A stretch of 64,000 nucleotides of DNA, taken from contig NC_039362.1 in the NCBI RefSeq assembly GCF_003573695.1, positions 112,757,120-112,821,119 of the forward strand, written 5' to 3'. A program made the translations under genes and the position numbers. Under the pieces are notes generated by a model. That model saw only the letters and a program-made list of their open reading frames with translations. It was not told the DNA's origin and ran no database searches. How positions within the stretch are numbered: position 1 is the stretch's first letter; each line of letters begins with the position of its first letter. The DNA is from Papaver somniferum. Taxonomy: Eukaryota > Streptophyta > Magnoliopsida > Ranunculales > Papaveraceae. Positions 22,209 through 33,106 of the stretch are shown one piece after another.

Positions 22209-23296
22209 GTTGTTTTAGATGAGAAATTATGTTAACAAAATAATTAGAAACCCAAAAACATCGATCTACTACTATGTTTTCTTATGCATTGATGCATAGG
22301 TTAAAAGGAAAGTGGATATAGTGGTATGTGAATGAAGAAAAGGCATCCTGAGAAAAGGCATTATTGATGAAGGAAAGTGGATATAGTGGTATGCGAATGA
22401 AGAAAAGGCATCATGTAGAAAAGTTGTAAATCATAAATTTGAAGGCAGTCCTAAAGCTTTCTATCCTTCGACATCCATCAAGCCAATGGGGAACTAGAAG
22501 AAGCGTCGTTGAGGGTCCTTTTAAATTATTTTCGTTTCTTTTATAGATTATAAGTCCGTCTAGAAAGGCTAGAAGAAGCGTCGTTGAGGGTCCTTTTAAA
22601 TTATTGTCCCTCTGTTACTAATACTATCTCTATTTACTAGAAGTAAAAATTGTATTGAAGAAGCTTTCTAGAAGTAAGCAAAAAACAAAATCTTTTTACT
22701 ACTATCTAGTCTCGAGTCTCATTCTAGACCTTACTATATTCTAATAATCGTTTTCCTTCTTTTAAATACTATCTGGGCTAATTTCTTTTAAGATACATCA
22801 TCTACATAGATCACCTTCTTATTTGTCCATCCATAGATGAATATGGCATGACTCTATACTAGGATTTAAACATCCACTCACATGAGTGGTTTATGTCACT
22901 CTGAAATGTATGTATCAATCAAGATGTGTCTTTTCCAGAGCTGTCGGTTAACAAAAGTCCACGGAGCTTCAAAATGATGATGACGTGTGCCCTAACCAGA
23001 TTATTGTGCGACAGTTAAGAGACCTAGGTTCGGTAACTTGGCTAAGCCAATGCATCATTTGGGTTTAAAAAAATATATCCTCAAAGTTTGAGGTTTATGA
23101 TTATAATCGCTATGAGAAATCCACATACAACGAGGAGTATAATTATTTTCTTTTCAAACACCCACTCACTTAAGTGGTTTACAAGAAGTGACTTTCCCAG
23201 AGTTGTTGGTTCACAAAAGTCTACCGAGAAGAAGGCTACAAAATGATGATGACGTGTGCCCACACCAGATAATTGTGCGACCGTTGAGAGAATCGG

Positions 23297-23494
23297 GTGC
23301 GGTTCCAAAGCGAAAAACAATGGAATAAACATTGTAAAAAATATGGACATTTGGAGAAAGATTGTAGATACAAAGAGGAGAAAGATTGTAGATACAAAGA
23401 AGATGAAGAACAATCCGGTAGAGCCGAAGAAAAAGAAGATGAACAAAATTTGTTTTATGCTTGTCAAAAGATGTGGTGTTTGTTATATGAATAG
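23297..23494 (+). pseudogene. Ty1/copia gag zinc-knuckle fragment
   Basis: A short frame with the knuckle-like string HCKKYGHLEKDCRYK followed by an acidic, Lys/Glu-rich stretch. Copia gag proteins have C-x2-C-x4-H-x4-C here; the first cysteine is missing. A sister fragment lies at 24690-24840. It is a relic inside the duplicated block. Confidence 0.6.
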
Positions 23495-24649
23495 AATTTA
23501 GTAACTTTCTTTCAAAAGATGATGAAACGAGCTTTCATTGGTGATTGTGGTGCTTAGGATAACATCAACATTACAAGCTGGGTGTATATATACTTTGTGA
23601 GTAAAATAGAAAGAACATATCCAGCTTGTTTTCATAGTTCCCTAATTATATTCAGAATATATATACAGAAACGAAACGTTCACAAAGGATGCAAAGATAA
23701 TTTTGTATTTGCAAAGAGGTCTAAATATCATAGTTTTTTAAGTGAAGAAAGTGAAAATTGTAGTTTGCACCACATTTCACGTGATCAATTGTTTGTGCAC
23801 CATATTTTAAAGTATAAAAGACGTAATACAAGTGAGACGAATGAGATATTTATGTATGATTGTGGTTTGTTATCACCACATCATATCTCTGAAACCTTTT
23901 GTGCTGAAGGCCTCAATGGCTATATATATTCAGACACTATCGATAAGAATTAACTAACTAGCGAAACTGAAACACAAGCAATATTCTAGATTGGTTAATT
24001 TCTAATCATGCCGCGAAGGAGGAGGAAAGAAAATGATGATGACGTATGCCCTCACCAAATATTTATGCGACCGTCGAGAGAATAAGGAGCGGTTACATTG
24101 CGAAACCAATGCATCATTTTGCTTTAAAAAAATATATCCACAAAGTATGAGGTTCATGATTACATCATCGCGCTTCTGCTTAGTATATGAATCAGGTTAT
24201 TATTATTCATGTTAATTTAAGTTACTATACACAAAATTATATATGGTGAAAACTGTATTTTGCACCACATTTCACGTGATCAATTGTTTGTGCACCATAT
24301 TTTAAAGTACAAATGACGTAACACAAGTGTGACGAAGGAGACAAAATGATGATGACGTTCCCTCACCAGATTATTGTGCGACAGTTGGGAGTACGAGATC
24401 TGGTTACACTGCGAAACCAATGCATCATTTCTCCTTAAAAAAATATATCCACGAAGTATTAGGTTTACGATTACATAATCATTATGATAAAGATTATATC
24501 CATAACCAACGAGGGGTGTAATTAGTTTCTTTTGAAACATCCACTCACTTTAAGTAGTTTATGTCACTCTAAAATGTATACTATATACCAATCAAGAAGT
24601 TTCTTTTCCAGAATGATGGCGTGATCCCTCACCGGAAAATTGTGCGACC

Positions 24650-25206
24650 GTTGAGAGAATAGGGTGCGGTTACAAAGCGAAACCAATGGAATAAACATTG
24701 TAAGAAATATGGACATTTGGAGAAAGATTGTAGATACAAAGAGGAGAATGATTGTAGATACAAAGAAGATGAAGAGCAAGCCGGTTGAGCCAAAGAAAAA
24801 GAAGATGAATAAAATTTGTTCTATGCTTGTCAAAGTGCTATGGTAACTTCCAAAAGTGAATTTTGGTTTGTGGATATGGTTGCACAACTCATATGTCCGG
24901 TGAAAAAAGCTTGTTTGTCTATATGGGTACATTCATAAATTCTCTTGTGAAGATGGGTGACAGAAACATGGTTCAAGCTAATGGAACAGGTACAATATGT
25001 GTGAAAACTATGAATGGAGCTAAATAAATTAGAGATGTGTTATATGTTCCGGACTTGGCACAAAAATTGATTTGTGTTGGGAAACTTGTGGAGCTTGGGT
25101 ACGTGGTCCATTTTAAAGATGGATATTGCACCATTTATGAAAAGAAACACAAAGACAAGAGACAAGTAATGAAGAGTATCAAGATGGAGAAGACTAGAAG
25201 CTTTTA
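24650..25206 (+). pseudogene. Ty1/copia gag-protease relic
   Basis: From about 24690 the gag knuckle HCKKYGHLEKDC is followed, over several frame changes and stops, by a protease region (WFVD, then GCTTHMSG in another frame) and a gag-pre-integrase-like region ending DVLYVPDLAQKLICVGKL and YVVHFKDGYCTIYEKK. The catalytic Asp-Ser-Gly site is broken by a 2-nt-type frameshift after WFVD, and a TAA interrupts the frame after MNGAK. It cannot encode a working protein. It lies between the two segmental duplication copies, at 24306-25254. Confidence 0.75.
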
Positions 25207-25327
25207 ATTGTGTTTGAAAAAGAGAAGAATGTTGCAATGAGGATGGGAACCATTGATGATCACAAGCCTTCTTAGTTCCTTGTATTGTTGTTTTAGATGA
25301 GAAATTATGTTTCCAAAACAATTAGAA

Positions 25328-25480
25328 ACTGTTGGAGTTGTGTGGCTCAATACACACATGTGAGTCACACATGGGGTAGCTAAATATAGTCCCATATGGA
25401 GGAAGAGAAGTTCCATATGGTGATATATAAGCAATCCAATCTCCCTACATAGCACCGAGGCCTTAAAACCATAATCCCAC
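25328..25480 (+). repeat. possible solo TRIM-type LTR
   Basis: It starts TGTTGGAGTTGTGTGG and contains AAATATAGTCCCATATGG and GATATATAAGCAATCC, the same order of motifs as the TRIM LTR at 21728 (ATAAAATAGTCCCACATA, then AATATATAAGGTG). The right end is not clear. Confidence 0.4.
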
Positions 25481-26572
25481 ACCTGTTCTCAAGGTGGAGG
25501 TGGTGTCGGGAGTCGGGATGAAGAGTGGTTATGTGGTTATGGTTATGCGAATGGAGAATATATATTATTCATGTAGAAAAGTTTTAAATCACAAATTTGA
25601 AGGCAAGCCAACGGGGAACTAGGGGAAGCCTCGTTCCTTTTAAATTATTTTTGTTTCTTTTATAGATTATGAATCCTTTTAAATTATTTCGTTTCTAGAA
25701 AGACTAGCAGAAGCGTCGTTGAGGGCCCTTTTAAATTATTTTGTCCCTCTGTACTAATAACTATCTCTATTTACTAGAAGTAAAAATTATATTGAAGAAG
25801 TTTGCTAGAAGTAAGCAAAAATCGAAATCTTTTTACTACTATCTAGTCTCGAGTCTCATTATAGACCTTGCTATATTCTACTAATCGTTTTCTCTCTTTT
25901 TCATACTATCTGGGCTAATTTCTTTTAAGATACATCATCTACATAAATCACCTACTTATTTGTGCATCTATAGATGAATATGGCATGACTGGTGTATACT
26001 AAGGATTTAAACATCCACTCACATGAGTGGTTTACGTCACTCTAGAATGTATGTACCAATTAAGATGTGTCTTTTCCAGAGCTGTTGGTTGACAAAATTC
26101 CACGGAGAAGAAGGCTACAAAATGATGATGACGCGTGCCCTCTCAGATTATTGTACGACGGTTGAGAGAATAATGTGCGGTGACACTACAAAACCGATGC
26201 ATCATTTCGCTTTAAAAAATATATATCCACAAAGTATGAGGTTCATGATTACATCATCATGCTTCTGCTTAGTATATGAATCAGGTAAATCTATGTATTA
26301 TTTATGTTAATTTAAGTTACTATGCGCAAAATTATATATGATGAAAATTGTATTTTGCACCACATTTCACGGGATCAATTGTGTGTGCACATATTTCAAA
26401 GTATAAAATGATGATGACATGTGCCCTCACCAGATTATTGTGCTACAGTTGGGAGTACGAGGTCTGGTTACACTGCGATACCAATGCATCATTTCGCCTT
26501 AAAAAAAATTATCCACAAAGTATGAGGTTTATGTAATCGCTCTTCTGCTTAGAATGGGAATCAGGTAAATCT

Positions 26573-26792
26573 TTATAAAACAGATGATGACTTGGTTCTC
26601 GAAGCTAAATCTTCAGTCCTAGCTTGGGCAGCTGCAACAGGATACCATGTTCACTTGAATTTCTCAAGTTCTGTGCTAAATACCTGAGACTCTATTTTCA
26701 TGAAATCTATTGCTTTATTATCTTATACCTATGGTAGAAACTCTGTACATTCTTTTACTTCTTAATACAACTTCTTTTTTGATCAAAAAAAG
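26573..26792 (+). mobile_element. 5'-truncated LINE tail
   Basis: The insert ends TTTTTTGATCAAAAAAAG and is flanked by AGGTAAATCT (26563-26572) and AGGTGAATCT (26793-26802), a 10-bp target duplication with one mismatch. The paralogous copy 1 lacks the insert at the matching place. The first 110 bp keep a short open frame ending SSVLNT, plausibly the end of the RNase H domain. Confidence 0.65.
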
Positions 26793-27999
26793 AGGTGAAT
26801 CTCTGTTATTATTCATGTTGATTTAAGTTACTATACACAAAGTTCTATACGGTTTAGTGAGTTTGTTTCATCATCGTCCTTCTTCCATTATCATCATAAA
26901 TATTGCTGAATAAATGTATTTAAAAGAAAAACAGTTGCATCTCTGTCATTCTTTGGTTAACTAAAATCAAAAACATCCAAAGAGTAAAACACGAAATCTT
27001 CCCACTTGACCTTATTCCGCAATGAGGTCAGTGATCTTTGCGATTAACCTAGATCGGAATCAACCAACTAGGAAAACTCCTAGTCCCATTTGTATTGATC
27101 ATCTTGGAACGGATGTTTACAGAATTCCACTTCATTTACTAAGATCAAAAGGAACGTTATCAAATGTGTGGTGTTTGTTGTATGAATAGAATTTAGTAAC
27201 TTTCTTACAAAATATGATGAAAACGAGCTTTAATTGGTAATTGTGGTGCTTAGGATAACATCAATATTATAAGATGTGTGTATAGATATATATACTTTGT
27301 GAGTAAAATAAAAAGAACATGTCCAGCTTGTTATGCATGCACAGTTCCCTAATTATATTCAGAATATATACAGAAACGTTTACAAAGGATGCTAACTGCT
27401 AAGATAATTTTGTATTTGCAAAGAGGTCTGAATATCATTTGTTTAAAGTGAAAATTGTAGTTTGCACCACACTTCACGTGATGAATTGTTTGTGCACCAT
27501 ATTTTAAATTTTAAGTGCGACGAAGGAGATATTTATGTGCGATTATGTAAACACCACATAATATCTTTGAAACCTTTTGTGCCGAAGGCCTCAATGGTTA
27601 TATTCAAACACCATCAATAAGAATTAACTAACTAGCGAAAGTGAACACAAGCAATATCCTAGATTGCTTAATTTCTAAATCTAATCATGTCGCGAAGGAG
27701 GAGGCAAGAAAATGATGATGACGTATGCCCTCACCAAATATTTAGGCGACCATTGAGAGAATAAGGTGCGGTTAGACTGTGAAACCAATGCATCATTTCG
27801 CTTTAAAAAAATATATCCACAAAGTATGAGGTTCATGATTACATCATCATGATTCTGCTTAGTATATGAATCATGTAAATCTGAATTATTATTCATGTTA
27901 ATTTAAGTTACTATACACAAAATCATATATGGGGAAAATTGTATTTTGCACCACATTTGACGTGATCAATTGTTTGTGCACCATATTTTAAGGTATCAA

Positions 28000-28559
28000 T
28001 TGTTTCGCATTGTAACCGCACTTGTGTTACGTCTTTTATACTGAATTTCTTATGATCAATTGTTTATTGCATGAGGAGTAATCGAGATACTGAAAATCAA
28101 GAATATGGTGGTGGTGATTCGTCTGATGCCGATTCAATCGGTTCTTCTCAATCGATTTCGATGAATTTGTAAATAAAAATTAATTATTCAACTAATATCA
28201 GTGTGGATTATACACGTTAATCATTGATGAATCATCAGAAGTTATGAACTCTGATGGGACAAGAAAGAGGAAGATGGTGGTGACGGTGGTGGAGATCTGA
28301 GAAATGGTGTGGGGAGGCGACAAACCCAAGTTTAACACGTGAAAATTCAATACGTGGAAAAATATATTGGACCGATGTTTCAAAAATTGAAGAGAAATGA
28401 TAGCTTTAGTTTTTGTGCGACCACGCGTGGAAAAAAATTGATGGGCAAAATAGTAAAACAACAACCTATGAGTTTACTTATAAGGAAACCAGCTTATTAT
28501 TTTGACATACCCAAAAATGGGATCCTTGCCCATTTTTCAGAAAAGGATGACTGTACTAC
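28000..28559. other. intergenic DNA with a small hairpin
   Basis: No clear gene. A 33-residue frame begins ATGAGGAGTAATCG at 28070 and ends TAA at about 28173; unsupported. AAAAATGGG and CCCATTTTT (about 28512-28536) form a 9-bp hairpin. Confidence 0.35.
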
Positions 28560-28790
28560 ATAATTGTAGCTTGTGTCTTGCACAGTTGCACTTTTATATG
28601 GACACGAGCGGAGAATAATTTTTCTCACATTTATTTGGAGTGAAACATTGTGGTTTTTTACCTGCATTAATTGCATTATATTATACTAACTATATTATGT
28701 GAGGGAATATTCCCCTTTTTACTTGTGATGAGTGGAAGATGTTTTATTCACATTAGTGCCCAAGTGCTAAACTCCTAAGTGAAAAATGGA
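28560..28790. repeat. dispersed family R copy
   Basis: It contains CACATTTATTTGGAGTGAAAC, TGAGGGAATATTCCCC and TTGTGATGAGTGGAAG. Relatives: 15420-15505, 17215-17330, 29051-29340, 31490-31570, 37155-37330, 37640-37820. It is non-coding; the ends and class are unknown. Confidence 0.6.
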
Positions 28791-28793
28791 GTA

Positions 28794-29048
28794 TTCCCCT
28801 CCGTTCCATTTTAGATGATGTTTTAGGGTTATTTTTTTGTTTCACAATACTTGAAAGTTTTCATATTTTTCCACAAAACTACTAATAACACCCTAACCTT
28901 TTTCTTGGAACTATAAGTTTTTTTAATGCACTAATAACAATTAATGTTTGAAGACTTTTCTTAAGGGTATAGATGGAAAATCTTCATATCTCTCTCCATT
29001 TCTTAATATACGTGAAAACTCCAAAAACATCATCTAAAGTGGAGGGAG
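28794..29048. mobile_element. Stowaway-like MITE, 255 bp
   Basis: The left end CCCCTCCGTTCCATTTTAGA and the right end AAAGTGGAGGGAG are inverted repeats extending through ATGATGTTTT / AAAACATCAT. It is bordered by TA on both sides. It sits between two family R copies. Confidence 0.8.
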
Positions 29049-29050
29049 TA

Positions 29051-30209
29051 TATAATTGTAATTTGTGTCTTGCGCTTCTATTTAGAATCGAGCGAAGAAT
29101 TATTTTTGTCTCACGTATTCGGCGAGAAATATTGTGTTTTTTACCTCCATTAACTGCACTGTTTTATTACTATTATTTGAGGGAATATTCCACTTTTCAC
29201 TTGTGATGAGTGGAAGTTGGTTTTTTCACGTCAGTGTTCAAGTGCAAAACATAATTTTTGGATTTTTAATAGTAACTTGGTTTTTGCACTTTTATTGCCG
29301 TGAAGAATTACTATTCTCACATGCTTGTTCCCAGGGAAAATAGTGAATATGTCCCGTTTTCACTTATCTATTTGTTTTTGTTTTTTTATAAAATGGATAT
29401 TTCCCGAATACATAAACTAACAGTTAAATGACTAATTCCCCACATGTGTGGGCTTACGCGTGCGCATAAATGACATTATTTAAATCTGCAAACAGATTAG
29501 TGAAAATTGGACCTATAGAATGACATTTTCCGTTCTGGAAAAGGTTACAAGTAGGACAAATGGAAGTGGGCTAAATTTGGGAAAATCAATCCAGACCCTA
29601 CATCTAAAGTTGGATCACTAAATTTATTGACCTGTTTCCAAACCCAGCCCACTACCTATCCTAGACAGCTAATATCTGATGTCTTCTTCTCTTCCTCCTG
29701 GTTACAAACTTACTGATTCTAGAACTCTAAGAGTCTAGAGTTTAGGTTATCTAAGCTCAACTGTACTACTCTCTAACCGATCATACTAGACGAGACGAAA
29801 CCCAAGCAAGATACTTATTGGATTTTCTTCCGGTAAATTAATCATTTCCCTTATTTCGAAATGTGGGTCCACTGAAATTGTCCTGGGGGAGATAAGACGT
29901 CTGCTTTTCCGTCCCCATAGGGGTGTATTAAGATTTATAAGATTATACGTGTGCCACTGAAAAGACAAGAGACATACATACCCTGTCTACCACACGTAAA
30001 CGACTGAAATGTGACAAGAGACTGACGGCCAATATAGGGGTATCAAGCAGAGGGTATGTATCTCGAAATCAAGTACCATAGGTTTTCACATTATATTAAG
30101 CATTCATCTGGAATCATATTAGAAGCATTGAGAGTTCATAGAAACCATTAAAACATATCAGAGACATTAGGAGATATAGTTAATACAAAAATCAGAGAGT
30201 TTTTCAAGA
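29051..30209. repeat. repeat mosaic upstream of the XS gene
   Basis: Family R copy to about 29340, then unremarkable sequence, a family Q copy at about 29700-29900 (GAGTCTAGAGTTTAGG, ACGAGACGAAACCC) and the probable 5' region of the gene at 30210. Bases 30095-30101 (TATATTA) could be a TATA box; I did not find other promoter signals. Confidence 0.45.
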
Positions 30210-31067
30210 ATGGATTCTTCTTCTCCTACTCCAAAAAGAAAAATAGATGAGATTTATTCATCAGAAGAAAGCACATGTGAGAGCGAAAGTGAGAGTGAAA
30301 TGCAACGTTATGAAGAAAAAGCATATCAAAAACTACAAAATGGTTTAGTTATTGTAGCAGAAAGTAATTCTATGTATAAATGTCCTTATTGTGTATGTAA
30401 AAAAACAAAAAATTATGCATATGATCATGATCATTTAGTTCAACATGCTAAGGATTCTGGTAAGATGAGATCTTCCCTTAAATTTCGAGGTAAATCCAAT
30501 CATAGGGCTCTAGCTCGCTATTTGGAGAACAAATCTGCTAAGGAGTTTTCCAGGGGTGTTGGTTCATCATCTATTGTGGCGGGTGAGAAGAAATTTGTAT
30601 ACCAATGGAAAGTTGTTGTTGTGAGTAAGGTCATAGATATTAGTAATAAGGCGATTAAGGAGCAGTTGGTTGGGTTTAAGCCTGTGAAGGTACGTACTAT
30701 ATGGGGTCCTGAGTATACCCCTACTGGTCAGGCGATTGTGGATTTTACGGAAGATTGGTTGGGCTTTAATCATGCAATGTCTTTGGAGAGTGAGTATAAT
30801 TGCAACCAATTTGGGGAAAAAAAATATGCTTTGGATAACCTTGGTGGTTTGGTAAAGGAAGGTCTGTATGCGTGGGTCGCTAAGGAGGACGATTACTATT
30901 CTGAATGTCTTGTAGGGAAAAACTTGAGGAACAGTAGTAGTGCTTTAAAAACTATTGAGGATATTGAAGCCGATAATGAAATGCCACACAATCAGAAAGT
31001 GTCGCAGTTAAATGATTTGATCAAGAAGAAAAATGATGCCTTGGTAAATGGTCAGGTCATGGTCTAG
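30210..31067 (+). CDS. XS-domain protein (SGS3/IDN2/FDM-like), probably truncated
   Basis: 285 residues from ATG in a good context (AAGAATGG). Residues 1-35 are acidic and serine-rich. Residues 58-105 form a zf-XS finger (CPYC at 58-61, HLVQHA, HRALARYLE). Residues about 129-245 fit the XS domain: KEQLVGFKPVKVRTIWGPEY, GQAIVDFTEDWLGFNHAM, AWVAKEDDYYSE, KTIEDIE. In SGS3, IDN2 and FDM proteins this fold binds double-stranded RNA in gene silencing and RNA-directed DNA methylation. A TAG at 31065-31067 ends the frame where family members go on into a coiled coil and XH domain. Codons after it stay open (KTSRTLKNLVAQLYQLNIA) to a donor-like GAAGGTACAT at 31143, so the stop may be a mutation and this a decaying or short gene. 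The single long exon may reflect retroposition. Confidence 0.75.
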   Translation: MDSSSPTPKRKIDEIYSSEESTCESESESEMQRYEEKAYQKLQNGLVIVAESNSMYKCPYCVCKKTKNYAYDHDHLVQHAKDSGKMRSSLKFRGKSNHRALARYLENKSAKEFSRGVGSSSIVAGEKKFVYQWKVVVVSKVIDISNKAIKEQLVGFKPVKVRTIWGPEYTPTGQAIVDFTEDWLGFNHAMSLESEYNCNQFGEKKYALDNLGGLVKEGLYAWVAKEDDYYSECLVGKNLRNSSSALKTIEDIEADNEMPHNQKVSQLNDLIKKKNDALVNGQVMV

Positions 31068-31143
31068 AAGACCAGCCGCACTCTCAAGAACTTGGTGGCT
31101 CAACTTTATCAGCTAAATATAGCGAAGGATATCTACGTCGAAG

Positions 31144-32320
31144 GTACATTTAATATTTAGAATTGACCTTGTTGTGAATGTCTGCAAGATTTATGTGTGT
31201 TACTAGTTATGTAGGTATCCGTTAGAAGATCTAAAAGCTATGTTTTATTGTTTTCATCAGCTTATGCTTGAGCATCAGTACAAGGATGGAAACATCACAG
31301 CTGATCATTATGTCTGGAAAAGCAACTTATTTTGTCTACCTAACTGATGCATGGGTGGTGGCCTAACTGATGCATGGGTGGTTGTTCCTTCCTTTTTTTA
31401 AAAAATATTTTGTTTGGTGATGTTGTAGGGAGAGCCTTCCCCAGGATTGTAAGGCTCACTTGGTGTGTACTCTCTACTTTAATATTATGTGTATTCCGAG
31501 GGAAATGAGTGTTCTTTTTTTCACATCAGTGTTTCAAGTGCAAATCTCCATTTTCACCAATTTTCGGATACTCTCAGCTTTCCATCACTCTATTTCGAGA
31601 AAAAGATAGTTTTTCTATGGATTTTTTGAGTGAATTTGAAAATTGTTAACGACTTTCTAAGACGACAATATTTATGCCCGTACTATGCGAATTTCCATTA
31701 TTATTATCAAATAAGTCCCGATGTACACAATCAACGATATGGATTTATACGCATACTAATAATATTTTCTCATACAAATAAATTATAAAATAAGAAAATG
31801 CCTTTCCGATACATAGATTGAAATTTCCATAAATTCTGGGACTCCTCAACGTAAATTCTACCTTTGATTACGTTGATCCATCATGTACAACCAGAACAAC
31901 CAACGTGGTGTGAGAACCCATAGATTTGTAAAATATTTAGAATTGATATATTGTTCAGTACATCTTACAGATACATGGGAGATATATTTATAACGACAGA
32001 CTTAGACAGACTTGGGCAAGTCAAGTCAGTACGACTTGACTTGACTGAACCCTGTATTCCTAATAAGATTAATGTCTGCTTGACTGCTTACCCCTGGTCT
32101 ATGCTAGGGTTTCTTCTCTTTAGATGACACGACAAGACCCTTTCAAGCATAGTACTTATTAGATATCGAAGTCGTAGTCTTCCCCCTGATCTTCAGAAAA
32201 GACATTTGCTTTTATCTTTCTTTTTCTTTTTCGATTTTCGCTAGTCCATGCCCTAGGAGAAGGGTAGCCTAGTATGTAACGAGAATGATTTATCCACTGG
32301 AAATAATTTATACACCTAGT
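31144..32320. repeat. dispersed repeats, including family Q long copy 2
   Basis: Bases 31144-31480 follow the XS gene: CTAACTGATGCATGGGTGG is duplicated in tandem at 31341 and 31363. 31490-31570 is a family R piece. 31767-32230 is the second long family Q copy; it has an extra stretch of about 140 bp holding a perfect 11-bp hairpin CAAGTCAAGTC/GACTTGACTTG (32017-32043). The minus-strand frame at 32159-32428 keeps KIKANVFSEDQGED and is otherwise repeat. Confidence 0.55.
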
Positions 32321-32431
32321 GGTGTGTGCACCGTGTGAGAGGAGAGTGGGGTCCATTCCTTCCCCCCTCCCTATCCCGATGTTCAGAGCCATTTCTAGAC
32401 CGTCAGACTTCCCCGAAGTGCAATTCACGGT
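32321..32431. mobile_element. inverted copy of MITE family P
   Basis: It aligns along its length with the reverse complement of 19461-19575: TGCACCGTGTGAGAG, GAGTGGGG, CCTCCCTATCCCGATGTTCA, AGACTTCCCCGAAGTGCA. A further partial copy follows at about 32465-32570 (GTGCATCGTATGAGAGGGTG). Confidence 0.65.
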
Positions 32432-32689
32432 ACTCTTCTATGGTGTGTGTAGCAAAGTTGTCCATCCACCGAAGAAGAGGGATCGTAGAGTGCATCGTAT
32501 GAGAGGGTGATGGGGCCCACTTCTGCCCTTCCCTACGATGTATTGGGTCTGTGCGATCCTTCTCCGTGCCCACTCGGTGCTTAATATATTTTCGGCGGGT
32601 ATAGCAAAACTCTGTAACCTATCTAAGAATAGAAGGAGATCCATAAAAGTTGGAGACCCATACAACTCTTCAACGGAACCTCACTGATA

Positions 32690-33020
32690 CAAGTACTTAA
32701 TACAAATTAATATTTTCAATTGAAGGGCTCATCTCAACTTGGGATGGTCGTCCTAAGTTGAGACGCTCAGTTCATCTTAGGAGGCGATGGACAAACCCTT
32801 TTATTTGAGGGTTTCTACATCCATTTTACTTGTTTGTCCGTCCTACTGTGGGTGTAAAATGGCTTGTTTGCACCCCATTGGAGTTGCTCTTACACTGGTG
32901 AATATTTTCGCCTTCATGGTGAAATACACTTTTTGCACTGTCTGTGTAGATGCAATATCATGTTTGCACCTTCTATGAATGAAATTCGCAAGGTCTACAC
33001 CTAGTTAGAACAATATCTTT
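32690..33020. repeat. hairpin-bearing sequence, possible MITE
   Basis: TCTCAACTTGGGA (about 32733) and TCCTAAGTTGAGA (about 32751) pair at 12 of 13 positions. The text GCACCCCATTGGAGTTGCTCTTA at about 32869 resembles a MITE end. Boundaries not resolved. Confidence 0.35.
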
Positions 33021-33106
33021 CTATTGATTGAGAGTTGAGACCAAGCACCCGCCATGGAAGTGAATATCCTTCTATTGTTTGAGACCAAGCATCCACCGTA
33101 GAATAA

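Larger units (their letters stand above)
21690..24305 (+). repeat. tandem segmental duplication, copy 1
   Basis: It is colinear with 25255-27993: for example AGTTCCTTGTATTGTTGTT at 21711 and 25275, CTAGAAGTAAGCAAAAA at 22669 and 25806, ATGAATAGAATTTAGTAAC at about 23488 and 27181. The offset changes where one copy has an insertion: the TRIM in copy 1, the LINE tail in copy 2. The copies have diverged noticeably. Confidence 0.7.
22971..27875 (+). repeat. about eight copies of a 155-bp repeat
   Basis: Copies start near 22971, 23239, 24031, 24343, 24610 (short), 26119, 26403 and 27711. The common text runs from ATGATGATGACGTGTGCCCT through TTGTGCGACCGTTGAGAGAA and CCAATGCATCATTTCGC to AAATATATCCACAAAGTATG. 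A companion segment (GCACCACATTTCACGTGATC) recurs at about 23768, 24263, 26356, 27466 and 27949. The arrangement is irregular, not head to tail. Confidence 0.7.
25255..27993 (+). repeat. tandem segmental duplication, copy 2
   Basis: It is the homologue of 21690-24305. At 25275-25315 it keeps the unoccupied TRIM target (TTGTATTGTTGTTTTAGATG). It has gained the LINE tail at 26573-26792 and a stretch at about 26890-27165 with no counterpart in copy 1. Confidence 0.7.

Noticed and set aside
22971..27875. CRISPR-like array
   Set aside because: Repeats are about 155 bp, diverged and irregularly spaced in plant nuclear DNA; this is transposon-derived repetition.
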